Shown: positions 20,179-27,763 of the stretch, piece after piece
How the letters are laid out: each line of letters opens with the position of its first letter
Position numbering within the stretch: the first letter of the stretch is position 1
From: Saccharothrix sp. S26
Lineage (GTDB): Bacteria; Actinomycetota; Actinomycetes; Mycobacteriales; Pseudonocardiaceae
Length of the DNA stretch: 64,000 bases
Direction: 5' to 3'
NCBI RefSeq assembly: GCF_021390395.1
Contig: NZ_JAJUWT010000005.1
Coordinates: 124,001-188,000, forward strand
Position numbers and translations under genes: made by a program
The notes under the pieces: generated by a model
The model's database searches: none
Seen by the model: only the letters and a program-made list of their open reading frames with translations
What the model was told of the DNA's origin: nothing

Positions 20179-20544
20179 CCGTGCTCCCCCTTCCGACACC
20201 CCGATTCTCCCGGTGCGGCTCGCGGCACGGCGGCCGCCGTCCGGACCAGGCCGGTGCGGCACGTGGCTGCGGGTTCCTCCGGCGCGACGACGCCCCCGTC
20301 GTGCTCGAAGGCGGTGCGCAAGCTTGCGCAAGGCCCCGGAAGGCCGCACCGGTTGCACCCGATCCGCCCCGCGCGGGCCCGGCACTCGGCCGCTTTGCCG
20401 AACCGTAACCCGAATGGCGGATGCCGACCGGGTGGCGTCCACGGAGACTGGCAACGCTCTGGGAGCGCTCCCAGAGGCTGCGGGAGCGCCCGCCCACGCG
20501 ACCGGCCCTGCCCATCGTCGATCAACGAGGATTTGGCGGTACAC
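20179..20544. promoter_or_regulatory. 366-bp divergent region with a CebR-type operator
   Basis: This stretch separates the STAND gene (-) and the LPMO gene (+). It contains a 20-bp perfect palindrome CTCTGGGAGCGCTCCCAGAG at 20457-20476 with the 14-bp core TGGGAGCGCTCCCA at 20460-20473. That core is identical to the CebR box known from Streptomyces cellulose genes. Nothing else was recognised. Confidence 0.8.
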
Positions 20545-21630
20545 ATGCTTCGCTTCACGGACAACCCGGCTCACCGACCGGGGACGTCGAGGCCGCCCGC
20601 GCGGCCGCGCGCCAAGGCCTGGCGGGCCTCGGCGATCTTCGGCGCCTGCCTGACGCTGCTGACGACCGTGCTCGCGGTGACCTTCGGCGCGGGCAACGCC
20701 TCGGCGCACGGCGCGGTGAGCGACCCGCCGTCGCGCCACTACGGCTGCTACCAGCGCTGGCCCAACGGCCCGTCGCAGCAGATGGCCACCGAAGACCCCA
20801 TGTGCTACCAGGCGTGGCAGGCCGACCCGTCGGCGATGTACAACTGGAACGGCCTGTTCCGCGAGGGCGTCGCCGGCAACCACCAGGGAGCCATCCCCGA
20901 CGGGCAGCTGTGCAGCGGCGGCCTGACCTTCAACGGCCGCTACGCCGCGATGGACAAGCCCGGCGCGTGGGTCGCCCCGAGCCGGCCCAGCCGGTTCACC
21001 CTCAACCTCAACGACACCTCGTCGCACGGCGCGGACTACATCCGCGTCTACGCCACCAAGCAGGGCTTCGACCCGAAGACCCAGCCCCTGAAGTGGAGCG
21101 ACCTGGAGCTGGTCGGCCAGACCGGCAAGATCCCCACGGGCACCCGCACGCCGGTCGAGGTCAACGCGCCCGGCCGCACCGGCCACCACGTGCTGTTCAC
21201 GGTGTGGCAGGCCAGCCACCTCGACCAGAGCTACTACGCGTGCAGCGACGTGAACTTCACCGATGGTGGCACCACGACCACCACGACCACGTCCACGACG
21301 ACCACCACCACGACAACCACGTCCAACAACCCGTCCGCGGGCTGCTCGGCCACCTTCCGGGTCACGTCGCAGTGGTCCGGCGGCTTCCAGGTCGAGGCGC
21401 GCGTGACGGCGGGCGCGACGCCGATCACCGGCTGGACGGTGAGCTGGACGTTCACCAGCGGTGAGCGGATCAACTCCTCGTGGAGCGCGACGCTGACCAC
21501 GAGCGGGTCCACCGTCACCGCCCGCAACGCCGCCTACAACGGCTCGGTGGGCGCGGGGGCCAGTACGACGTTCGGCTTCGTCGCCTCGGGGACCGCGGGT
21601 TCGCCGACCCTCACCTGCACCGCGTCCTGA
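20545..21630 (+). CDS. AA10 lytic polysaccharide monooxygenase with CBM2
   Basis: This is a 361-residue secreted protein. A long signal region ends in NASA, leaving His55 (HGAVSDPPSR) as the mature N-terminus, which is the first copper ligand. The second His is in SSHGADYIRVYATK. The YYACSDVNF segment places Tyr at the axial site where many AA10s have Phe. A poly-Thr linker at about 238-256 leads to a CBM2 (CSATFRVTSQWSGGFQVE, with GWTVSWTF and FGFVASG). AA10 enzymes cleave crystalline cellulose or chitin oxidatively. The CebR-type operator 71 bp upstream argues for cellulose. No clear Shine-Dalgarno is next to the ATG. Confidence 0.93.
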   Translation: MLRFTDNPAHRPGTSRPPARPRAKAWRASAIFGACLTLLTTVLAVTFGAGNASAHGAVSDPPSRHYGCYQRWPNGPSQQMATEDPMCYQAWQADPSAMYNWNGLFREGVAGNHQGAIPDGQLCSGGLTFNGRYAAMDKPGAWVAPSRPSRFTLNLNDTSSHGADYIRVYATKQGFDPKTQPLKWSDLELVGQTGKIPTGTRTPVEVNAPGRTGHHVLFTVWQASHLDQSYYACSDVNFTDGGTTTTTTTSTTTTTTTTTSNNPSAGCSATFRVTSQWSGGFQVEARVTAGATPITGWTVSWTFTSGERINSSWSATLTTSGSTVTARNAAYNGSVGAGASTTFGFVASGTAGSPTLTCTAS

Positions 21631-21639
21631 TCGGCCGCC

Positions 21640-21676
21640 GGTCCGCCCACCGCCGTGCGTCGGCGGTGGGCGGACC
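21640..21676. terminator. Bidirectional terminator between LPMO and DUF2000 genes
   Basis: A 16-bp perfect stem (GGTCCGCCCACCGCCG and its complement) with loop TGCGT lies between convergent stop codons. Confidence 0.8.
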
Positions 21677-21683
21677 TGGGTCG

Positions 21684-22097
21684 CTACGGGTGCATCCGGG
21701 CCCCTTTGAGCACCTTGTCCACCGCGTTGCGCGGCCCGTGCACGCCGATGCCGACGAGGTCGAGGGCGTCACGCGGCACGGCCCGCACCGCAGCGCGGTT
21801 GTCCACGTCGTTGCCGGTGGCGAACAGGTCGGAGGTGAACACCGCCAACGCCAGCCCGCGCGCGACGGCTTTGGCGTGCGCGGCGGTCAGCACCTCCTTG
21901 CCGCCGGCCAGGACGAGCACGGGTTGGCCGAGCATCGGCAGGTACGGGGTGCCGTCCGCGTCCTCGTAGGGCGCGCCGACGGCCTCGGGCACCGCCGCCG
22001 CCAGGCCGCTGGCCAGGAAGGCGGTCACGTTCAGCGCCTGCCACGGCGCCAGGTCGTCGCGGAGCAGGACGGCGAACTTCGTCTCGAATCGTTGCAC
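21684..22097 (-). CDS. DUF2000 family protein
   Basis: This 137-residue protein matches the DUF2000 pattern: RFETKFAVLLRDDLAPWQALNV at the start, then YEDADGTPYLPMLGQPV, and LAVFTSDLFATGNDVDNR near the end. The family is a peptidyl-tRNA-hydrolase-II-like fold of unknown role. It is divergent from an AraC regulator 50 bp away, which may control it. Confidence 0.8.
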   Translation of the reverse strand: MQRFETKFAVLLRDDLAPWQALNVTAFLASGLAAAVPEAVGAPYEDADGTPYLPMLGQPVLVLAGGKEVLTAAHAKAVARGLALAVFTSDLFATGNDVDNRAAVRAVPRDALDLVGIGVHGPRNAVDKVLKGARMHP

Positions 22098-22147
22098 CCC
22101 GACACCGTCGCCGCCGGGTGCGGTCGGCGTCTTGTACGTTCTTGACC

Positions 22148-22948
22148 GTGGGCCCCGACATCTCCGCGTGGCGGCCCGCCGTGCCCGGCATCGTCGAGGT
22201 GCTGCACGCGCGCTTCACCGACCACGCCTACCCCGCGCACACGCACGACGCGTGGACGCTGCTGCTGGTCGACACCGGCACGGTGACCTACGGCCTGGAC
22301 CACCGCGAGCACGGCGCGCCGCCCGCCTCGGTCACGCTGCTGCCGCCGCACGTCCCGCACGACGGTCGCAACGCGACCTCCGAGGGCTTCCGCAAGCGCG
22401 TCCTGTACCTGGACACGTCGGTCCTGGGCACGGACCTGGTCGGGGCCGCGGTCGACCACCCGGCGTTCGCCGACCCGGCGCTGCGGCTGCGGGTGCACCA
22501 ACTGCACGGCGTGCTGCGCGGCGGCGACGAGTGGGAGGCCGAGTCCCGGCTGGCCCTGGTCCGCGACCGGCTGCGCGCCCACCTCACCCGCCGCCCAGGC
22601 CCCACGCCGACCGCGGAGCCGGGCCTGGCCCACCGGCTGCGCGACCTGCTCGACGCGCACGTGACGGACAACCTGACGCTGGCCGATGCCGCCACCCGCC
22701 TGACCGCCGCCCCGGAACGCCTGGTCCGCGCCTTCACCCGCGAGTTCGGCCTGCCACCCCACCGCTACCTGACGGGCCGCCGCGTGGACCTGGCCCGCCG
22801 CCTGCTGCTCGACGGCCACCCGCCGGCCCACGTCGCCCCGGCCGTCGGCTTCTACGACCAGTCCCACCTGACCCGCCACTTCCGGCGGATGCTCGGCACC
22901 GCGCCGGGCGCTTACGCGCGTTCGGCCACCTCACGTGCCGCGCGTTGA
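22148..22948 (+). CDS. AraC-family transcriptional regulator
   Basis: This is a 266-residue regulator. An N-terminal cupin-like sensing domain (AHTHDAWTLLLVDTG, LLPPHVPHDG) is followed by two C-terminal HTHs (about 165-260: NLTLADAATRLTAAPERLVRAF, then PAHVAPAVGFYDQSHLTRHF). The GTG start at 22148 is seven bases after TACGTT and lacks a ribosome site, so the mRNA is probably leaderless. It is divergent from the DUF2000 gene, its likely target. Confidence 0.88.
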   Translation: MGPDISAWRPAVPGIVEVLHARFTDHAYPAHTHDAWTLLLVDTGTVTYGLDHREHGAPPASVTLLPPHVPHDGRNATSEGFRKRVLYLDTSVLGTDLVGAAVDHPAFADPALRLRVHQLHGVLRGGDEWEAESRLALVRDRLRAHLTRRPGPTPTAEPGLAHRLRDLLDAHVTDNLTLADAATRLTAAPERLVRAFTREFGLPPHRYLTGRRVDLARRLLLDGHPPAHVAPAVGFYDQSHLTRHFRRMLGTAPGAYARSATSRAAR

Positions 22949-23238
22949 CGCACCTGCCCCCTGCTGGTTCTCGACCGATCGCACCTCCTCGCCGGGCCGA
23001 GTGGTCGCGTCGGACCCGGCGGATCCCCCGCGCTGACACCTCGCAGGCGCGCGATCCCGACCCCGCGGGCACCTCGAACCCCCGCTGGAGCCGGTCGTCC
23101 GGCGACCCGTCGTGCCTGGTCAGAAGCGCCCATCGGCGGCGGGGTCCGGTTCGCGTTAGGTTCGACGTGGGCGGTCGCATGTGGTCCGGGGTCGGTGGTG
23201 GCGCGGTGCGCCTCAAGTGGTGACGACGAGGACGGTTG

Positions 23239-23937
23239 GTGGACGGGCGGCGTCGAGAGTTCCTGGCGCGGGTGGTCGCGGAGTGCGAGCCGGGTCGCGG
23301 CGGTTGGGCGCGGTCGGTCTGCGTGGCGTGCGCCGGCGCCGTGGCCGGGGTGGACGGCGCGGCGTTGACGCTGCGCAGCGCGTCGTCGCGGGCGGAGGAG
23401 GTGCTCGGGGCCAGCGATCCCTGGGCCGCTGGACTGGAGGAGATCCAGTACACCCTCGGCGAGGGGCCGGCGGTGGAGGCGTTCGCGGTGGGCCGACCGG
23501 TCCTCGTCGCGGACGTCCGGCGCGAGCAGGTGCGCTGGCCGGGGTTCGCCGACGCGGGCACGGCGGCGGGCGTGGCGGCGGTGTTCGCGTTCCCGCTGCG
23601 GGTCGGGGACATCGCCTTGGGCACGTTGGACCTCTACCGCCGCCGTCCGGGCGGCCTGTCCGCCGACGCGGAGGCCGACGCGGCGGCGCTGGCCCACCTG
23701 GTCACGCTCACCCTGCTCACCCACGTCGAACGCGCGGGCGACGACGAGCTGCACCGGGTGATCTCCTACCAGGACGTCAACATGGCCACCGGGATGCTCG
23801 CCGCGCAGTTGAGGATCAGCCTGGAGGACGCGTTCGCGCGGCTGCGGGCGCACGCGTTCGCGGCGAACCGCTCGGTGCTGGCGGTCGCGCGTGACGTGCT
23901 GGCCCGCCGCATCCCGCTGGACCGCCTCGCGGGGTGA
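23239..23937 (+). CDS. GAF-ANTAR domain protein
   Basis: This is a 232-residue protein. A GAF domain at about 20-160 (YTLGEGPAVEAFAVGRPVLVADV, FAFPLRVGDIALGTLDLY) is followed by a helical ANTAR domain at about 170-228 (DVNMATGMLAAQLRISLEDAF). ANTAR domains bind RNA hairpins and antiterminate transcription in response to signals, here presumably sensed by GAF. GTG 23239 with GAGGA upstream is used; a TTG one codon earlier is possible. It converges on a second GAF-ANTAR gene. Confidence 0.85.
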   Translation: MDGRRREFLARVVAECEPGRGGWARSVCVACAGAVAGVDGAALTLRSASSRAEEVLGASDPWAAGLEEIQYTLGEGPAVEAFAVGRPVLVADVRREQVRWPGFADAGTAAGVAAVFAFPLRVGDIALGTLDLYRRRPGGLSADAEADAAALAHLVTLTLLTHVERAGDDELHRVISYQDVNMATGMLAAQLRISLEDAFARLRAHAFAANRSVLAVARDVLARRIPLDRLAG

Positions 23938-23957
23938 CCGACCGCCACCCGGACCGG

Positions 23958-24719
23958 TCAGCCCTCGGCGAGCAGGTCGTTGACGAAGCGCTCGGCGAAG
24001 TCGCGCAGCTTGACGTTCTCCCGCTGGGACCGGTCGACCAGCATCGTGAACGCCTCGTCGGCGTCCACCCGGTGCACCGCCATGATCACGCCCTTCGCCT
24101 GGTCGATGACCGCGCGCGAGGTCAGCGCCTGGCGCAGCTGGTCGGCCTGCTCGCGGGCGCGCAGGTACCGGCGGGCGTTGCGCACCGCGCCCTCCGCGGC
24201 GGTGCTGTACAGCTCCACCAGCGCCGCGTCGAGCGCCCGGAAACCGTCCGCCCGCCGGCTGTAGAGGTTGAGCGAACCGGGCGTGCCCTCGTCGACGCAC
24301 AGCGGCGCGGACAGGAACCCGGCGACGTCGAACCCCTCGATCCGCGCGCCGAAGTCGGGCCACCGGTCCGGCAGCTCGGCCACCACCGCGCGCACGACCT
24401 GCCCGGTCCGCGCGGCCTGCAGGCAGGGCCCCTCCGACGCCGCGTACTGCGCGAGGTCGAGGTCCAGTGCCTCCTGCCGGGTCGAAGCGCCGGTCGCCGG
24501 ACCGCCCTCGGCGAGCAACGTCACGCTGACCAGGTCCGCGCCGGGGATCGCGTGGGCCACCTGCCGGCAGATCCAGTCGAGGATGACCGACAGGTCCTTC
24601 TCCCGGTCCAGGACGTCGGACAACCCGTCCAAGGCGACGGTGACCTCGTCCAGCTGCCGGACCAGCAGTCCTGCGACGTGGTCACCCGTCGCGACCCGCT
24701 GTCCGCCGCCCATCGCCAC
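23958..24719 (-). CDS. GAF-ANTAR domain protein (second copy)
   Basis: This is a 253-residue relative of its convergent neighbour, more conserved than that copy. The GAF domain spans about 35-185 (DLSVILDWICRQVAHAIPGADLVSV, ASEGPCLQAARTGQVV) and ANTAR about 195-250 (LTSRAVIDQAKGVIMAVHRVDADEAF). AIDQAKGVIM-type sequence is the family hallmark. GTG 24719 sits close behind GGAGGAGG; an ATG two codons later is equally possible. A coiled-coil stretch joins the two domains. Confidence 0.88.
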   Translation of the reverse strand: MAMGGGQRVATGDHVAGLLVRQLDEVTVALDGLSDVLDREKDLSVILDWICRQVAHAIPGADLVSVTLLAEGGPATGASTRQEALDLDLAQYAASEGPCLQAARTGQVVRAVVAELPDRWPDFGARIEGFDVAGFLSAPLCVDEGTPGSLNLYSRRADGFRALDAALVELYSTAAEGAVRNARRYLRAREQADQLRQALTSRAVIDQAKGVIMAVHRVDADEAFTMLVDRSQRENVKLRDFAERFVNDLLAEG

Positions 24720-25034
24720 CCGCCTCCTCCGTCGCTCGCACGGCCCGCCGCGCAGGCCGCTCCCGTCACCTCACTATCGTGCCCACTTCGGAACAAAGTC
24801 ACACTTGGCGGCGCTCCGCACGGGTTACCCGCCGGTCGGGTGGCCACTCCGCACGATCAGGGGATCTCACGCCGGCGTCGGCGAGGTGGCGGCACGCGGA
24901 AGTGGGCCGGCCGGTGGTTCCGCCGACCCGGCACGGGTACTCGACCGGTACGTCAAGCAGTCGGCGACCCGCAGCCCACGCCGAGCCGGACGACCACCGG
25001 CCCGACGCGCGCTTCGAACCCACTGGACTTCGCC
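24720..25034. other. 315-bp intergenic region
   Basis: No ORF with coding character is evident. GGTTCC about 13 bases before GGGTAC (near 24939) is loosely similar to a stress sigma-B-type promoter for the small gene at 25035. This is weak. Confidence 0.3.
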
Positions 25035-25253
25035 ATGGACATCACGCCACGTCCCGAGCACGGTGCGATCATCACCTACCTCAACCCGGACGTCCACGAC
25101 CCCACCGCGTTCCTGCGCGGCATCGTCATCGGTGACCACGTGGTGGACCCGGAGACCTCGCACGCGTGGGTGCCGGTGCTGCTGCCCGACAGCACGCTCG
25201 CGGTGCTGGACACCAGGAACATCATCGAAGTGCGCCCGGCCGACGGGCCGTGA
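25035..25253 (+). CDS. Small hypothetical protein (72 aa)
   Basis: This 72-residue acidic protein, MDITPRPEHGAIITYLNPDV and so on, has no TM segment, Cys or known motif. Its regular beta-like pattern (IVIGDHVVDPETSHAWVPVLL) and good codon bias support a real gene. The ATG at 25035 has only a weak upstream purine run. No function can be assigned. Nearby GAF-ANTAR and GlsB-type genes suggest a general stress neighbourhood. Confidence 0.6.
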   Translation: MDITPRPEHGAIITYLNPDVHDPTAFLRGIVIGDHVVDPETSHAWVPVLLPDSTLAVLDTRNIIEVRPADGP

Positions 25254-25385
25254 GGCGGCCGGCGGCACCCAGGTGCGCCGAACCTGGCCCGTGAGGCCGA
25301 CAGCGCCCCGCGCCCGTGGTGCACCGACGCCCGGCCCCGGGCGCACGCGCGGGACGTCGGGCTTCGGCGGCGGCGGGAACTCGGG

Positions 25386-25664
25386 TCAGTGGACGCGTTT
25401 GCGCGTGCAGAGCCCGGCGGCCACGCTGACGCCACCGGCGGCGAGGGCGATCTGGATGATCAGCTCGATCCAGTCGATGCCGCGGGTGTCGCCGACGCCG
25501 AGCGCGTTGGCGATGAGCGTGCCGACGATCGCGGCGATGATGCCGACCACGATGGTCAGCCAGATCGGGATGTGCCGCTCGCCCGGCAGGGCGAGTCGGC
25601 CCGCGGCGCCGATGATCAGGCCCAAGACCAGGGCACTGATGATTCCGGGGACGGTCGCGTTCAC
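25386..25664 (-). CDS. GlsB/YeaQ/YmgE-family small membrane protein
   Basis: This is a 92-residue protein with three hydrophobic helices: IISALVLGLIIGAAGRLALPG, IPIWLTIVVGIIAAIVGTLIA and a third before the C-terminal TRKRVH. The Gly-rich helix pattern is that of the GlsB/YeaQ transglycosylase-associated stress proteins. GTG 25664 directly follows TGAGGA. Confidence 0.82.
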   Translation of the reverse strand: MNATVPGIISALVLGLIIGAAGRLALPGERHIPIWLTIVVGIIAAIVGTLIANALGVGDTRGIDWIELIIQIALAAGGVSVAAGLCTRKRVH

Positions 25665-25731
25665 TCCTCAGAGTCAAGTGACCTTTAGGTCCCCGATCAT
25701 CGCGCGGATCACTCCTGGAACCCGGCGGGCG

Positions 25732-26184
25732 CTACGACGCGCAGAACTCGTTGCCCTCCGGGTCGCGCATGACCCACCAGTGCCCGACCGGACCCTCGTC
25801 GTACTCCTGGACGCGGGTCGCGCCCAGGCCCTCCAGCCTGGCCACCAGCGCGTCGAGGCCGCCCGGCTCGCTGTGCACGTCGACGTGCAGCCGGTTCTTG
25901 CCGGCCTTGGCCTCGGGCACGTCCTGGAACAACACCCGCCGCCCGCGCCCGACCCCGCTCACCGGGTCGAACGGGTCGTCGGGGTGGCGGATCCCGGCGT
26001 AGCCGCGGAAGTTCTTGCGGCCGTTGTGCTCGACGACCGCCTCCTCTTTGAGGTGACCGGCGGCCAGCAGCCGCTCGATGAGCGCGCTGGGATCTTCCAC
26101 CTCGTACTCAAGCGCCGCGGCCCAGAAGTCCGCGAGGGCGGGCGCGTTCGTGCTGTCGACGACCAACTTCCAGCTCAATGCCAT
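25732..26184 (-). CDS. VOC-family (glyoxalase/bleomycin-resistance fold) protein
   Basis: This is a 150-residue protein with two beta-alpha-beta-beta-beta modules. It starts MALSWKLVVDSTNAPALADFW and ends VGHWWVMRDPEGNEFCAS, the classic VOC C-terminus with a metal-position Glu. NRLHVDVHSEPG supplies another ligand-like His. The substrate is unknown. ATG 26184 lies inside an operator-like inverted repeat and seven bases after TATAAC, so the mRNA is probably leaderless and tightly controlled. Confidence 0.82.
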   Translation of the reverse strand: MALSWKLVVDSTNAPALADFWAAALEYEVEDPSALIERLLAAGHLKEEAVVEHNGRKNFRGYAGIRHPDDPFDPVSGVGRGRRVLFQDVPEAKAGKNRLHVDVHSEPGGLDALVARLEGLGATRVQEYDEGPVGHWWVMRDPEGNEFCAS

Positions 26185-26206
26185 GTAACCGGTTATATCG
26201 GTTACA
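26184..26206 (-). promoter_or_regulatory. Operator/promoter of the VOC gene
   Basis: TGTAACCG and CGGTTACA form eight-base arms around GTTATAT. The minus-strand -10 TATAAC (26192-26197) lies inside it and the start codon adjoins it, so a bound repressor would block transcription directly. No regulator gene is adjacent. Confidence 0.6.
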
Positions 26207-26541
26207 CGTGGACCGACGCAACCGCGTTGGCCCGACCACGCCCCGGCAGCCCGGTGGGGAACCGGCGCAACGACGCTTTTCGGACGCGGGGCGGTTAACC
26301 CGTACGGTTGACATTGGAGATGATCTTGTGAGGTGACTGGGCACGTTCCCGCCGGCCGACGGCCGGCATTGGGCCGTTCGGCCCAGTGCCCGCGGCTACG
26401 GAGATCGGTGGAGAGGGATCCATTCGGCACGCCTTGCCGGGATGATCAGAGGTTGGTTGCGTCGAGTCCCGAGGGAAAGTCGGATCGGCCGTGGGCGGCG
26501 GCCGGACGCGGAGTTGCACGAGCGGCCGAGGAGTTGTTGCG
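26207..26541 (+). other. 335-bp intergenic region with a predicted three-way-junction RNA
   Basis: TTGACA at 26308-26313 could be a -35. At 26339-26391 an outer stem GGGCAC/GTGCCC encloses two hairpins: GCCGGCC-GAC-GGCCGGC (26351-26367) and TGGGCC-GTTC-GGCCCA (26370-26385). All three stems are perfect. It could be a structured 5' UTR of the gene beginning near 26542, or a small RNA. No known riboswitch was recognised. Confidence 0.4.
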
Positions 26542-26728
26542 GTGAGCCAGGCGCGGGACCAGTCCGCCGTGATCGACGCCCTGACCGCGCTGTCCCTCCT
26601 GGTCGAGGTGGACGCCCTGCCCCCGTGGCTGGTGGCGCGGGCGGCCGGGGTCGCCGACGTCGAGGGCGATCACCCGGCCGTGCGGCGAAGACAGGGCCGC
26701 CGGGGCCACGCCCGACCGGCTGACCGAG
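26542..26728 (+). pseudogene. N-terminal part of regulator, out of frame with the rest
   Basis: GTG 26542 follows GAGGAG and opens SQARDQSAVIDALTALSLLVE, then LPPWLVARAAGVADVEGDHPAVRR. This resembles the winged-helix start of AfsR/NB-ARC-type regulators. Coding character then moves to the next frame at about 26680-26690 (EDRAAGATPDRLTEVAAPLRD). A one-base indel (natural or assembly) would join it to the gene at 26729. Confidence 0.5.
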
Positions 26729-27601
26729 GTGGCGGCACCGTTGCGCGACACCCCGTCCGGCCGGACGTCGGACGAAGCCCGGCGGTGGCTGCGCGACCAC
26801 CGGGAGTGCGTCCTCGGTGTCGCCGACGCGGCGAACGCCGCCGACCTGCCGTCGTCCGCTTCGCCCATCACCGCGCTGTTATGGGCCGTCGCCGAGGTGG
26901 CCGGGTTCGACCCCGGGTTCGTCCGGGCGCTGGTCGGGACGGCGTCGCGCGCGGCGATCGCCCGACGCGACCCGGAGTCGTTGACCGCCGTGCTGCGCTC
27001 GGCGTGGGTGTGGTTCGAGCGCCGGGGCGACCTCGCCGCCGCCGAGGAGCACGCGTCACGGGAGTGGGACCTGTGGCGGCGCGCGGGCCGGACGGCGGAG
27101 GCGGTGCGGTTGCTGTGGTGGCGGGCGGAGATGGCCCGCCGACGCGGTCGCGCCGACCTGGAGCTGCGCTGCTACGAGCGGCTGGAGTCGTTGCACGACA
27201 CCGACGGCGTGGACGCGGACGAGCGCGCCGCCCTGGTGCGGGTGTGGGCCGCCACCGCTTCCGCCCTGCTCGCCCACGACCGGGCGGACCTCGCCGTGGA
27301 CCGGGCGCGCCGGGCCGAGAACGCGGTGCGGGCGCTGCCCGACTTCCCGCCCGTCGAGCAGGCGTTGGTGTTCGAATGGTCCGGGCGTGCGCTGTGGGCC
27401 CGCGACTCCGTCGGACCCGCTCGACGCCGGTTCAGCGAAGCCCTGGCTTTGCTGGTTGACGTCGACGACACCGCGTCCGACCGCATCCGCGGCCTGCTGG
27501 CCCACGACCAGGGGCACCCGCTGCCGCCCGCGGAGCCCGACCGCCATCCCGCGCCCCCTCCCTCACCGCCACAGCGACAACCACGGGAACACGTGGTCTA
27601 A
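26729..27601 (+). CDS. Helical-repeat (TPR-like) protein, probable C-terminal part of a frameshifted regulator
   Basis: This 290-residue frame opens AAPLRDTPSGRTSDEARRWLRDHREC. It continues with paired helices typical of TPR-like repeats (SLTAVLRSAWVWFERRGDLAAAEEHA, DLELRCYERLESLHDTDG, RADLAVDRARRAENAVRALPD) and a Pro-rich tail. WLRDHRE plus TPR pattern matches the C-terminal half of actinobacterial AfsR-type or NB-ARC regulators. The P-loop and most of the DNA-binding part are missing. Together with the out-of-frame piece at 26542 it is best read as a decayed or mis-sequenced regulator. GTG 26729 may not be a real start. Confidence 0.55.
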   Translation: MAAPLRDTPSGRTSDEARRWLRDHRECVLGVADAANAADLPSSASPITALLWAVAEVAGFDPGFVRALVGTASRAAIARRDPESLTAVLRSAWVWFERRGDLAAAEEHASREWDLWRRAGRTAEAVRLLWWRAEMARRRGRADLELRCYERLESLHDTDGVDADERAALVRVWAATASALLAHDRADLAVDRARRAENAVRALPDFPPVEQALVFEWSGRALWARDSVGPARRRFSEALALLVDVDDTASDRIRGLLAHDQGHPLPPAEPDRHPAPPPSPPQRQPREHVV

Positions 27602-27763
27602 CGCCAGGTTCGCCAGGCCGATCAGGATCGACACCACGGAGCGCACGCCGGACGGCAGCTCGTTTCGGGCGTGCGCGTCGGGGTGGTGGGACGGCGGCGG
27701 ATCGCGTCGGGCGCGGGGACGAGGACTCGGTCACGTCATTCTTCCTGGAGCGGTTGTGCGGTG
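27602..27763. other. Short gap with a possible small minus-strand ORF remnant
   Basis: On the minus strand AGGAAG precedes GTG near 27735 (V-T-E-S-S-S-P). A different frame ends in a hydrophobic tail, SILIGLANLALDHVFPWLSL, with its stop at 27563-27565. The two would join only with a frameshift. Not confidently a gene. Confidence 0.25.
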
